This document shows, piece after piece, positions 8,978 to 17,962 of a stretch of DNA of 64,000 bases (the stretch's first letter is position 1; every line of letters begins with the position of its first letter). A model generated the notes under the pieces. The model did not search any database and was not told the origin of the DNA. It saw only the letters and a list, made by a program, of their open reading frames with translations. Position numbers and translations under genes: made by a program. Origin of the DNA: CAVRGQ01 sp963720785 (GTDB taxonomy: Bacteria > Actinomycetota > Acidimicrobiia > IMCC26256 > DASPTH01); contig CAVRGQ010000004.1 in the NCBI GenBank assembly GCA_963720785.1, positions 930,001 to 994,000 on the forward strand, written 5' to 3'.

Positions 8978-10200
8978 CGGTCGACCACCGCACGCGCAGG
9001 GACGGTGAGCACACGGCGCAACCCGCGGCCGAGGTGTTCGCGTCGCTGCTGCCGGACGCGTTCGCCACCCACGCCGATCTCCTCGAACGCGCCGTACGCG
9101 CCATCGACCCGCCGCCGCTGGCCATCGAAGTGGACGGTGAAGCGGGACGCGACGTGTGCACGCTGTCGACGCGCGACGGCCGCGTCGTCGTGCGACCGGG
9201 CGCCGCAGACGAGGGCAGCAGAGCGAGCCTGCGCCTGCGTCTCGACGACGCGCGGCTCGCCGACCTCCTGTCCGACCAGGTCACGGTGACCGGGTGGTGG
9301 ACCAACGGCACCCTCGACCTCGACGGTCGCTTCGAGGATCTCCTCGACTGGTGGCTCCTGCTGCGCGGCGCGTGCGACGGGGTTGCGCCGCACGTCGCGG
9401 GAGACGTCGCGCTGGTCGACGCCGACGGCGCGCCGCTCGACCTCACCCGCAGCTTCGCCGCCGACGACCCGATCGACGAGATCGGCGACTTCCTGCAGCG
9501 CGCCGGCTTCGCGCGCATCCGTGGCCTGTTCACCGAGGACGAGATGGCCGCGGTGTCGCGCGACATGGACGCGGCTGCGCCCACGTACACGCGGGGCGAC
9601 GTCAACTCGTGGTGGGCCACCCTCGACTCCGGCGAGGAGCGCGTCGTGCGCATGCAGGGCTTCGACGAGCAGTCGCCCACGGTCGCCGCGCTCATGGCCG
9701 ACGACCGCTTCCTCCGTCTCGCCGACCTCACCGGCGACCACCACGAGTGGGGCACGATGGCGGGGAACCGCATCGAGGCGCTGTTCAAGCCGATCGGCGT
9801 GGTCGAGGGGATCTCCGACATCCCCTGGCACAAGGACTGCGCGCTCGGTCGGCACGCCTTCGACTGCTCGTTCACGACCGTCGGCATCTCGGTCAGCGGT
9901 GCCGACGCGGTGTCGGGCCAGTTGCGGGCGGTCGCCGGGTCGCACCGCGCGCTGCTCTGGCCGATGCTGCACCGGGAGGAGCGGTGCGACCTCCCGGCGG
10001 TCGACCTCCCGACGCAGACGGGGGACGTCACCGTGCACCTCTCGTGCACGCTCCACATGGCGCAGGCCCCCGTCACCCGGGAGCGCCGGGTGCTCTACAC
10101 CTCGTTCCGGCTGCCCCTGCGCGGCACTGCCGCGGAGGCCGAGGCCCGGGAGCGGCTGCGGGCCATCCGGGAGGCCGCGCCGATCGAGGCACCTGTCTGA
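8974..10200 (+). CDS. Phytanoyl-CoA dioxygenase family protein with SCP2-like N-terminal domain
   Basis: A 408-residue protein. Residues about 25-130 resemble a sterol-carrier SCP2-like fold (TVTGWWTNGTLDLDGRFEDL). Residues about 170-395 form a PhyH-type Fe(II)/2-oxoglutarate dioxygenase. The metal ligands appear to be H286 and D288 in IPWHKDC, with a distal His in SCTLHMAQAP and an Arg in RRVLYTSFR for 2-oxoglutarate. It may hydroxylate a lipid or acyl-CoA. The start ATG at 8974 overlaps the amidase stop. The apparent 877-residue amidase fusion is an artefact of the upstream frameshift. The stop codon lies inside operator copy 2. Confidence 0.82.
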   Translation: MTVDHRTRRDGEHTAQPAAEVFASLLPDAFATHADLLERAVRAIDPPPLAIEVDGEAGRDVCTLSTRDGRVVVRPGAADEGSRASLRLRLDDARLADLLSDQVTVTGWWTNGTLDLDGRFEDLLDWWLLLRGACDGVAPHVAGDVALVDADGAPLDLTRSFAADDPIDEIGDFLQRAGFARIRGLFTEDEMAAVSRDMDAAAPTYTRGDVNSWWATLDSGEERVVRMQGFDEQSPTVAALMADDRFLRLADLTGDHHEWGTMAGNRIEALFKPIGVVEGISDIPWHKDCALGRHAFDCSFTTVGISVSGADAVSGQLRAVAGSHRALLWPMLHREERCDLPAVDLPTQTGDVTVHLSCTLHMAQAPVTRERRVLYTSFRLPLRGTAAEAEARERLRAIREAAPIEAPV

Positions 10201-10227
10201 CGGTCCGTCAGATAGCGTCTCGTCCGC
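10197..10227 (+). promoter_or_regulatory. Operator copy 2 and leaderless promoter of the first ACAD operon
   Basis: The perfect palindrome CTGACGGTCCGTCAG (10197-10211) is followed after one base by the -10-like TAGCGT (10213-10218), then nine bases, then ATG 10228. The palindrome contains the stop codon of the dioxygenase gene. The architecture is the same as operator copy 3, down to the 27 bp between stop and start. A repressor here would sit in the -35 to -10 spacer. Confidence 0.7.
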
Positions 10228-11382
10228 ATGGATCTGCGCCCGACACCCGAACAGGTTGCCTTCCGCGCCGAGGCCCGCGCCTGGCTCGAGGCCCACGTGC
10301 CCGTCGAGCCGCTGCCGAGCTTCGACACCGAGGAGGGCTTCGCCGCACACCGCGACTGGGAGAAGGTCCTCGCCGAGGGCAAGTGGTCGGCCGTGTCGTG
10401 GCCCGTCGAGTACGGGGGCCGCGGCGCCGACTACATCCACTGGCTCATCTTCGAGGAGGAGTACTGGCGTGCCGGTGCCCCCGGCCGGGTGAACCAGAAC
10501 GGCATCTTCCTCCTCGGCCCCACCATCCAGGAGGTGGGCACCGACGAGCAGAAGGCACGCTTCCTCCCCACGATGGCCACGAGCGAGATCGTGTGGGCCC
10601 AGGCGTGGAGTGAGCCCAACGCCGGCTCCGACCTCGCCGCGATCCGTTCCACCGCGAAGCTCACCGACGACGGCACCGAGTGGGTGCTCAACGGCCAGAA
10701 GATCTGGGCGTCGCGTGCGGTGTGGTCCGACTGGTGCTTCGGGATCTTCCGCACCGACCCGGAGTCCGAACGCCACCGCGGCCTCACCTTCATCCTCTGC
10801 CCGCTCGACTCGCCGGGCATCACCGTGCGTCCGATCGCACAGCTCGACGGTGACACCGGCTTCGCCGAGATCTTCTTCGACGACGTCCACGTCGCCGTGG
10901 AGAACACGCTTGGCGGCGTCGACCAGGGTTGGCGGGTCGCGATGGCGACGGCGGGCTTCGAGCGCGGCGTGAGCCTGCGCAGCCCGGCGCGCTTCTCGAT
11001 GACGGCCGAGCGCCTCGTGCACCTCTGGCGCCAGCACGCCGACCGCTCCGACACCGCGCTGCGCGACGCGGTCACCGACGTGTGGATGCAGGCCGAGGGC
11101 TACCGCCTGCACACCTACATGACGGTCACGCACATGATCGAGGGTCACCCGATCGGCGCGGAGGCGAGCCTCAACAAGATCTTCTGGAGCGAGATGGACG
11201 TGCGCATCCACGAGATCGCCCTCGACATCCTCGGTGCCGACGCCGAGCGCATGAGCGGGGCGAACGAGCGGTGGGTCGACGGGTTCCTGTTCTCGCTCTC
11301 CGGTCCGATCTACGCGGGCACCAACGAGATCCAGCGCAACATCATCGGTGACCGGGTGCTGCAGCTGCCGAGGGGTGCCTGA
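10228..11382 (+). CDS. Acyl-CoA dehydrogenase (large subunit type)
   Basis: A 384-residue ACAD with the FAD and substrate segments WAQAWSEPNAGSDLAA and NGQKIWASRAVWSDW, plus the C-terminal YAGTNEIQRNIIGDR. The usual Glu-Gly-Thr of simple ACADs is Ala-Gly-Thr here, as in actinobacterial FadE large subunits that place the catalytic Glu elsewhere. It catalyses alpha,beta-dehydrogenation of an acyl-CoA. Its stop overlaps the next ACAD start by one base (TGATG). That is typical of heteromeric alpha2beta2 FadE pairs in steroid side-chain degradation. First gene of an operon under operator copy 2. Confidence 0.93.
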   Translation: MDLRPTPEQVAFRAEARAWLEAHVPVEPLPSFDTEEGFAAHRDWEKVLAEGKWSAVSWPVEYGGRGADYIHWLIFEEEYWRAGAPGRVNQNGIFLLGPTIQEVGTDEQKARFLPTMATSEIVWAQAWSEPNAGSDLAAIRSTAKLTDDGTEWVLNGQKIWASRAVWSDWCFGIFRTDPESERHRGLTFILCPLDSPGITVRPIAQLDGDTGFAEIFFDDVHVAVENTLGGVDQGWRVAMATAGFERGVSLRSPARFSMTAERLVHLWRQHADRSDTALRDAVTDVWMQAEGYRLHTYMTVTHMIEGHPIGAEASLNKIFWSEMDVRIHEIALDILGADAERMSGANERWVDGFLFSLSGPIYAGTNEIQRNIIGDRVLQLPRGA

Positions 11383-12338
11383 TGCGGTTCGCGTTCACCG
11401 AGGACCAGTTGCTCTTCGCCGAGGGGCTGCGCGACATGCTCTCGAAGGAGTGCCCGCCGTCGCGCGTGCGCGCGGTGTGGGACGACGGCTCCGGCCACGA
11501 CCCGGCATTGTGGGCGCAGCTCGCGGAGATGGGCGTGCTCTCCATGCTCGTGCCCGAGTCGGCGGGCGGGATGGGTGGCACCGAGGTCGACCTCGTGCTG
11601 CTGCTCGAGGAGCTCGGCCGCGCCGCGGTGCCCGGCCCCGTGCTCGAGACCGCGGCCGTGGTCGCCCCCGCGCTCGGCGCCGAAATGGCGGGTGGTGAGG
11701 TGATCGGCACCGCCGCGCTCGGTCCGGACAGCTCCCGCACTCCCTACGTGCCGCACGCGCAGGCGGCCGACGTCGTGCTGGTGCCCGGCGGCATCGTGCG
11801 CACCGCCGGCGCCACCCTCACCGACGTCGAGGGCATCGACGGCGGCCGGCGTCTCTACGAGGTCGCCGGGCCGGTCGAGGCGTTCGAGTACGACGAGGCG
11901 CTCGCGTTCGACCGCGGCGCGCTCGCCGCGGCCGCGTACCTCGTGGGCCTGAGCACCTGGATGATCGACACCGCGGCCGAGTACGCACGCCAGCGCGAGC
12001 AGTACGGGAGGCCGATCGGTGTGAACCAGGCGGTCAAGCACCTCCTGGCCGACGCGCTGCTGAAGGTGGAGTTCGCCAAGCCCGCGCTCTACCGCGCCGC
12101 CTGGTCGGTGTCGGTGGGGGAGCCCACCCGTTCGCGCGACGTGTCGATGGCCAAGGCCTTCGCCAGCGACGCCGCGTACCGCGCGACGCGCAGCTCGATG
12201 CAGGTGCACGGCGCGATCGGCTACACGTGGGAAGCCGACCTCCAGCTCTGGATGAAGAAGGCGTGGGCACTGCAGCGCGCGTGGGGCGATGCCACGTTCC
12301 ACCGTCGCCGCGTGGCCGCGGCCGTGCTCGACGCCTGA
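11382..12338 (+). CDS. Acyl-CoA dehydrogenase (small subunit type)
   Basis: A 318-residue, shorter ACAD, translationally coupled to the preceding one. It retains the C-terminal helical half (REQYGRPIGVNQAVKHLLAD and MQVHGAIGYTWEADLQLWMKKA). Its N-terminal domain is short and the middle beta-domain is poorly conserved, as in the non-catalytic partner subunits of FadE heteromers. It probably completes the FAD site of its partner. Only 32 bp separate it from the acyl-CoA ligase gene. Confidence 0.92.
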   Translation: MRFAFTEDQLLFAEGLRDMLSKECPPSRVRAVWDDGSGHDPALWAQLAEMGVLSMLVPESAGGMGGTEVDLVLLLEELGRAAVPGPVLETAAVVAPALGAEMAGGEVIGTAALGPDSSRTPYVPHAQAADVVLVPGGIVRTAGATLTDVEGIDGGRRLYEVAGPVEAFEYDEALAFDRGALAAAAYLVGLSTWMIDTAAEYARQREQYGRPIGVNQAVKHLLADALLKVEFAKPALYRAAWSVSVGEPTRSRDVSMAKAFASDAAYRATRSSMQVHGAIGYTWEADLQLWMKKAWALQRAWGDATFHRRRVAAAVLDA

Positions 12339-12370
12339 ACTGCGCCACGACGTTCGACCGAGGGGGACCC

Positions 12371-13960
12371 ATGATTGCCGGTGATTCCGTTCCGGCGGTG
12401 GTGCGCGAGCGCGCCCGCCTCACGCCCGACCTGGAGGGGCTCGTCGACGGCGGGCTGCGCCTGACCTTCGCCGAGGTGTCCGACCGCATCGACGCCGCCG
12501 CACGCGCGTACGTCGCGGCCGGCGTGGAGCCGGGGGACCGCGTCGGCATCTGGGCGCCGAACATCGCGGAGTGGGTCTTCGCCGCGTTCGGTGCGCTCGC
12601 CGCCGGCGCGGTGGTGGTGCCGCTCAACACGCGCTTCAAGGGCGCCGAGGCCGCGTTCGTGCTCGGCCGCAGCCGGGCCAAGGTGCTGTGCTGCGTCAAC
12701 GGCTTCCTCGGCAACGACTACGTCGGGATGCTGCAGGAGGCCGGCGTGCCCGACTCGGTGCAGACGGTCGTCGTCCTCCGCGGTGACGTTCCCCGCGACG
12801 CGCCCGACGGCACCCTCACGTTCGACGAGTTCGTCGCGCGCGGCGAGTCGGTCGCGCCGGAGGTCGTCGACGCGCGCATTGCCGCGCTCCGGGGCAGCGA
12901 CGTGTGCGACATCATCTTCACGTCGGGCACCACCGGGAAGCCCAAGGGCGCGATGCTCACGCACGAGCAGTCGCTGCGCGTCTTCGACGCGTGGGCGAGC
13001 ACCGTCGGCGTGGAGGAGGGCGACCGCTACCTCGTGGTCAACCCGTTCTTCCACACGTTCGGCTACAAGGCCGGGCTGCTCGCGTGCTTCATCAAGGGCG
13101 CGACGATCGTGCCGGTCGCGGTGTTCGACGTGCCCACGGTGCTCGAACTGGTGGAACGCGAGCGCATCACCGTGGTGCCCGGCCCGCCCACGCTGTACCT
13201 CTCGATCCTCGACCATCCCGACCGGGACGCCCACGACCTGTCGTCGCTGCGGCTCGCGGTCACGGGCGCAGCCGCGGTGCCGGTCGAGATGATCCGGCGC
13301 ATGCGCGAGGAGCTCACCTTCCGCACGATCGTCACCGCGTACGGGCTCACGGAGTCCACCGGCACGGTGTCGATCTGCCGGCCCGACGACGACCCCGAGA
13401 CCATCTCGCACACCTCCGGGCGCGCCATCGACGGTGTCGAGGTGCGCATCGTCGACGACGAGAACCAGCCCCTGCCCGCGGGGGAGCCGGGCGAAATCGT
13501 GTGCCGGGGCTACAACGTGATGCTCGGCTACTTCGAGGACGTGGCGGCCACCCGCGAGGCGATCGACGCCGACGGCTGGCTACACACCGGCGACATCGGC
13601 GTGATGGACGAGCGCGGCTACCTGCGCATCACCGACCGCAAGAAGGACATGTTCATCGTCGGCGGGTTCAACGTCTATCCCGCCGAGGTCGAGGGGATGC
13701 TGCACGAGCACCCCGCGGTGGCGCAGGTCGCGGTGGTCGGCGTGCCCGACGAGCGCATGGGCGAGGTGGGCGTGGCGTACGTAGTACCGCGCTCGGGCGA
13801 GACGATCGATGTCGACGAGTTCCTCGTGTGGTGCGCGGCGAACATGGCGAACTACAAGGTGCCCCGGCGCGTCGAGGTCGTCGCCGAGCTGCCGGTCAAC
13901 GCAAGCGGCAAGGTGCTCAAGTACGAGCTGCGCCAACAGCATGACAACGAGCGCACGTGA
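12371..13960 (+). CDS. Acyl-CoA ligase (AMP-binding, FadD3-like)
   Basis: A 529-residue adenylate-forming enzyme with the P-loop FTSGTTGKPKGAMLTH, the YGLTESTGTVS motif, the hinge ITDRKKDMFIVGGFNVYPAE and the C-terminal catalytic Lys in NASGKVLKYELR. It activates a carboxylic acid to its CoA ester through an acyl-AMP. The overall layout resembles FadD3, which activates a steroid ring-degradation product, but specificity cannot be read from sequence. The start is ATG 12371, just after GAGGGGGACCC. Its last 4 bp overlap the next gene (GTGA). Confidence 0.92.
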   Translation: MIAGDSVPAVVRERARLTPDLEGLVDGGLRLTFAEVSDRIDAAARAYVAAGVEPGDRVGIWAPNIAEWVFAAFGALAAGAVVVPLNTRFKGAEAAFVLGRSRAKVLCCVNGFLGNDYVGMLQEAGVPDSVQTVVVLRGDVPRDAPDGTLTFDEFVARGESVAPEVVDARIAALRGSDVCDIIFTSGTTGKPKGAMLTHEQSLRVFDAWASTVGVEEGDRYLVVNPFFHTFGYKAGLLACFIKGATIVPVAVFDVPTVLELVERERITVVPGPPTLYLSILDHPDRDAHDLSSLRLAVTGAAAVPVEMIRRMREELTFRTIVTAYGLTESTGTVSICRPDDDPETISHTSGRAIDGVEVRIVDDENQPLPAGEPGEIVCRGYNVMLGYFEDVAATREAIDADGWLHTGDIGVMDERGYLRITDRKKDMFIVGGFNVYPAEVEGMLHEHPAVAQVAVVGVPDERMGEVGVAYVVPRSGETIDVDEFLVWCAANMANYKVPRRVEVVAELPVNASGKVLKYELRQQHDNERT

Positions 13961-15471
13961 CGATTACTCCTGTCGTCGTCGGCGTCGGGCAGTCGATCAA
14001 CCGGGACGACGACCACTTCGCGGCGTCCGAGCCGGTCGCGCTGATCGAGGCCGCCGCGCGGGCAGCGGGCGACGACAGCGCGGCGTCGCTGTTGGGTGCG
14101 CTCGACGTGGTCGAGATCATGGGCGTGGGCTCGTGGTGGTACGACGACCTGCCCGGGCTGGTCGCGCAGCGGCTCGGCGCGGAGGTGCCCGCCGGTCGCC
14201 GGCGCATGCTGCCGACCGGTGGGGAGACACCCTTGCGGGCGCTCGATGTCGCGGCGGCGCGCATTGCCGACAGCGACGCGCGCGTCGTGCTGCTCGCGGG
14301 CGCCGAGGGCACCCGCGCGATCTCGCGTGCGCGGCGCGCGGGTGCGGAGGTGCCGTGGACGCAACCATCGGCGCCGCGCCCGCCGTGGACGCTCGGCCCC
14401 GAGCTCGAGGGCGCGCAGGCACTGGGCATCGAGCGCGCCTTCGACGCGTTCCCGCTGTACGAGCACGCGCTGCGTGCGGTGGAGGGCCGGTCGTTCGCCG
14501 ACGCGCAGACCGAGTCGGCGCGGTTGTGGGCTGCGCTGTCGCGTGTCGCCGCGGCGAATCCGTACGCGTGGTCGACCCGCGCGTACGACGAGGAGTTCCT
14601 CGCCGGCACGTCGGCGGACAACCGCATGGTCTCCTACCCGTACACGAAGCACCTCGTCGCCAACCCGTTCGTGAACCAGGGTGCCGCGCTGCTCGTGACC
14701 GACACCGACACGGCCCGGGCCCACGGTATCCCCGAGGACCGGTGGGTGTACCCGTGGGGTGGCGCGGGTGCCGACGAGCCGGTCGACCCGCGTGCGCGCG
14801 ACCACTACGCGCACAACCGCGCGCTCGAGGCCGCGGTGCAGATCACGCAGGCACTCACCCGCACGCGCGTCGACGACTACGACGCGGTCGAGCTCTACAG
14901 CTGCTTCCCGGTGATGCCCAAGCTCACCACGCGTACCCTCGGCATCGCGACGGGCACCCCCGACGCGATGCCGGTGTCGGTCACCGGCGGGCTGAGCTTC
15001 GCCGGCGGGCCCGGCAGCAACTACCTGACCCACTCGCTGGCGCAGATGGTGCTGCGACTGCGCGAGTCGGGCGGCACCGGCTTCCTGCACGGGGTCGGCA
15101 TGTTCAACACGAAGCACCACTGCGTCGTGCTCTCGGCCCGGCCGTCGCCCCGCGGCGAGTACCCCGACGTGCCCCACGACCCGGCCGAGGTGCGCCCGCC
15201 GCTCTACGACCCGGTGCCCGTGGACGACGCGTACGCGGGCCCGCTCACGATCGAGACGCTGTCGGTGCGCTTCGGGCGCGACGGCACGCCCGAACGGGGC
15301 GTCGTGCTGGGCCGGGGGAGCGACGGCCAGCGGGTCGGCGCCCGCCTGGTCGACGCCGACACCCTGGCCGCCCTCACCGACCCCCTGGACGGATCAGGCG
15401 TGGAGCCGGTCGGCCGCTCCGGCACCGCCGTCGCCGGTGAGCCGGGTCGCCCTCCCCAGTTCCGTCTCTGA
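13957..15471 (+). CDS. Thiolase-like protein (type 1 with extra C-terminal domain)
   Basis: A 504-residue thiolase-superfamily protein. Where active thiolases carry the nucleophilic Cys it has LPTGGETPLRAL. The histidine loop is replaced by GGLSFAGGPGSNYLTHSLAQ, so classical thiolysis looks unlikely. Residues about 420-504 (from GVVLGRGSDGQRVGAR to the end) look like the additional C-terminal domain of SCP2-thiolase-like type 1 proteins. The start is a GTG overlapping the ligase stop. Its context among ACADs and a ligase suggests a role with acyl-CoA intermediates, either as an atypical C-C bond enzyme or a carrier. Confidence 0.82.
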   Translation: MTITPVVVGVGQSINRDDDHFAASEPVALIEAAARAAGDDSAASLLGALDVVEIMGVGSWWYDDLPGLVAQRLGAEVPAGRRRMLPTGGETPLRALDVAAARIADSDARVVLLAGAEGTRAISRARRAGAEVPWTQPSAPRPPWTLGPELEGAQALGIERAFDAFPLYEHALRAVEGRSFADAQTESARLWAALSRVAAANPYAWSTRAYDEEFLAGTSADNRMVSYPYTKHLVANPFVNQGAALLVTDTDTARAHGIPEDRWVYPWGGAGADEPVDPRARDHYAHNRALEAAVQITQALTRTRVDDYDAVELYSCFPVMPKLTTRTLGIATGTPDAMPVSVTGGLSFAGGPGSNYLTHSLAQMVLRLRESGGTGFLHGVGMFNTKHHCVVLSARPSPRGEYPDVPHDPAEVRPPLYDPVPVDDAYAGPLTIETLSVRFGRDGTPERGVVLGRGSDGQRVGARLVDADTLAALTDPLDGSGVEPVGRSGTAVAGEPGRPPQFRL

Positions 15472-15516
15472 CGGCTACCGTTCCCCGAGCAGACCGCGTT
15501 CGCGAAGGAGAAATTG

Positions 15517-16966
15517 ATGAACCGGGACAAGTTCTTCATCGGTGGCGACTGGGTCGACCCGGCCGGGTCCGACCAGCTCGCCGTGATCTCACCCCACACC
15601 GAAGAGGTCATCGCCAAGGTCCCCGAGGCCACCACCGCGGACGTCGACCGCGCCGGTCGCGGCGGCGCGGCAGGCCTTCGACCACGGCCCGTGGCCGCAG
15701 ATGAGCCCGGCCGAGCGCGCCGACATCATCGCGGCGATCTCCGCCGGCATCCAGGCCCGCTACGAGGAGATGGCGAAGATCATCTCCGAGGAGATGGGCT
15801 CGCCCTACAGCTGGGCGGTCATGGGCCAGGTGTTCGCCAGCACCATGGTGCTCGACTACTACGCGGGCCTCGCCCGTGAGTACGCGTTCGAGGAGCGCCG
15901 TCCCGGCATCCTCGGCCCCACGCTCGTGCGCCGTGAGGCGGTCGGCGTGGTCGGCGCGATCGTGCCCTGGAACGTGCCGCTGTTCGTCACGTCGCTGAAG
16001 CTCGGTCCGGCCCTGGCGTCGGGCTCCACGGTGGTGCTCAAGCCGTCGCCCGAGACCCCGCTCGACGCGTACCTCCTCGCCGAGATCGCCCAGGAGGCCG
16101 GGCTGCCCGCCGGTGTGCTCAACATCGTGCAGGCCGACCGCGAGGTGAGCGAGTACCTCGTACGTCACCCCGACACCGACAAGATCTCGTTCACCGGTTC
16201 CGGGGTGGCGGGTCGCAAGATCGGCGCGATCTGCGGTGAGCAGCTCAAGCGCTGCACGCTCGAGCTCGGCGGCAAGTCGGCGGCGATCATCCTCGACGAC
16301 GCCGACCTCGAGGCCACGGTCGCCGGTCTGATGCCCAACGCGATCATGAACAACGGCGAGGCCTGCGTCGCGCAGACCCGCATCCTCGCGTCGCGGTCCC
16401 GCTATGCCGAGGTCGTCGACGCGGTGGCCACGGCGGCCGCGGCGATGAAGGTCGGCGACCCGCTCGACCCCGCCACCGAGGTCGGCCCGCTGTTCGCGAG
16501 CCGTCACCGTGACCGCGTCGAGGGCTACATCGCGAAGGGTCGCGACGAGGGCGCGCGTGTGGTCACCGGTGGTGGCCGCCCGGCCGGCTTCGACAAGGGT
16601 TGGTACGTCGAGCCCACGATCTTCGCCGATGTCGACAACAAGATGGTGATCGCGCAGGAGGAGATCTTCGGTCCCGTCCTCGCGGTGATCCCCTACGACG
16701 ACGTCGACGACGCGGTGCGCATCGCCAACGACTCCGACTACGGCCTGTCGGGTTCGGTGTGGACCGGCGACCCGCAGTCCGGGGTCGACGTCGCCCGTCG
16801 CGTGCGCACCGGCACGTATGGCGTGAACGGCATGGGCATGGACTTCTCGTCGCCGTTCGGCGGCTTCAAGGACTCCGGCCTCGGTCGTGAGCTCGGCCCC
16901 GAGGGCCTCGCCGAGTACCTCGAGTCGAAGACGATCGTCCTGCCGCAGGGGTTCGAGCCCAACTAG
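15517..16966 (+). CDS. Aldehyde dehydrogenase (NAD(P)+), frameshifted near N-terminus
   Basis: The start ATG 15517 follows a good ribosome binding site (AAGGAGAA). Residues 1-46 (NRDKFFIGGDWVDPAG...) read in one frame. At about 15655 an extra G moves the remainder (VAAARQAFDHGPWPQMSP onwards) into the next frame, ending at 16966. The enzyme body is intact: PWNVPLF, FTGSGVAGRKIG, catalytic Glu in LELGGKSAA and catalytic Cys in NNGEACVAQTR. It should oxidise an aldehyde to the acid, supplying substrate for the acyl-CoA ligase in the same operon. Corrected length is about 482 residues, normal for the family. Confidence 0.9.
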
Positions 16967-16972
16967 CGCGAC

Positions 16973-17935
16973 TTGCTCCACGTGTTGCGCCGCACCCTTG
17001 CTCTCGACGTCGAGGACGTCGGGCTCGCGGGGGTGCGGCGGCTCGCGTCCGACGTCTTCGTCCCGGAGCAGGTGGCGGAACCGGCCACGATCCTGGTGTG
17101 CATCCCCGGCGGTGGCATGTCGCGGGGCTACTTCGACGTCGAGGCGCCGGGTGCGCACGGGAACTACTCGATGGCGCGGCACCTCGTCGCGCAGGGCTTC
17201 GTCGTGGTCACCATCGACCCTCCGGGCGTGGGCGACAGCGACGTGCCCGACGACGGCTACGAGCTCACCGTGCAGCGCGTCGCCGACGTCTGCGCGCGTG
17301 GCGCCGAGCGGGTGCTCGCGCGGCTGCACGACGACGGGATCGACGGTACGGCGATCGGGGTGGGGCACTCCGCCGGGGCGATGATCACGACTGCGTTGCA
17401 GGCGCGGCACCGGCCCTATGCCGCGCTGGGGCTCTTCGGGTTCGGCAACAACGGTCGCGTCGCGGCCGCAGAGTCGACCATGGGCGACGTGTTCGCGGAG
17501 CTCGAGGCGCTCGAAGACCGCGACGAGTTTCACCGCCGGGTCGCGGAGCTCGCGGCCACGCGCTTCGGTACGCCCCTGCCCCGGTCGTCGAACACGTCGA
17601 CGTCGCCGTTCCTGCTCGGCGGCATGGAGGTGCCCGAGCCCGTGCTCGACGCCCTGGGCGAGGTGAAGAGCAGCCTGATCGCGGTGGTCGGCCTCACGTC
17701 GATGGTGTCGGGCAGCATCGGCGCAGAGATGGCGGCGGTCGACGTGCCCCTCTTCCTGGGCATCGGTGAGCGCGACATCACCGGCCCCGCCCACGCGATC
17801 CCGGCGGCGTTCCCCGCCGCACCCGAGGTGCTGCTCTACGTGCTCCCGGGCGCGGGCCACAACCACAACGTCGCGCCCAACCGAGAGCTGTTGTGGGACC
17901 GGCTCGCCACTTGGGTCCGGACTCTGCCCGTCTGA
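16973..17935 (+). CDS. Alpha/beta-hydrolase fold protein
   Basis: About 320 residues with the alpha/beta-hydrolase pattern: IPGGGMSRGYF oxyanion-like loop, DPPGVGDSD, nucleophile Ser133 in GVGHSAGAM and C-terminal GAGHNHNVAPNRE carrying the likely catalytic His. No signal peptide. It may be an esterase, thioesterase or lactonase of the pathway. The start is uncertain: TTG 16973 is the longest option and GTG 16982 also fits. It lies seven bases after the aldehyde dehydrogenase. Its stop codon is embedded in operator copy 3. Confidence 0.82.
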   Translation: MLHVLRRTLALDVEDVGLAGVRRLASDVFVPEQVAEPATILVCIPGGGMSRGYFDVEAPGAHGNYSMARHLVAQGFVVVTIDPPGVGDSDVPDDGYELTVQRVADVCARGAERVLARLHDDGIDGTAIGVGHSAGAMITTALQARHRPYAALGLFGFGNNGRVAAAESTMGDVFAELEALEDRDEFHRRVAELAATRFGTPLPRSSNTSTSPFLLGGMEVPEPVLDALGEVKSSLIAVVGLTSMVSGSIGAEMAAVDVPLFLGIGERDITGPAHAIPAAFPAAPEVLLYVLPGAGHNHNVAPNRELLWDRLATWVRTLPV

Positions 17936-17962
17936 CAGACCGTCAGATAGCCTCCGGGCCGT
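17932..17962 (+). promoter_or_regulatory. Operator copy 3 and leaderless promoter of the second ACAD operon
   Basis: The near-perfect palindrome CTGACAGACCGTCAG (17932-17946) is followed after one base by TAGCCT (17948-17953), nine bases and ATG 17963. The palindrome includes the stop codon of the hydrolase gene. The spacing is identical base for base to operator copy 2, which also precedes an ACAD pair. Confidence 0.7.

Noticed and set aside
7567..10200. Apparent amidase-dioxygenase fusion protein of 877 residues
   Set aside because: The region 8530-8973 in that frame is nonsense-like, while the conserved amidase C-terminus sits in the next frame and the dioxygenase has its own ATGA-coupled start. 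The fusion is a frameshift artefact.
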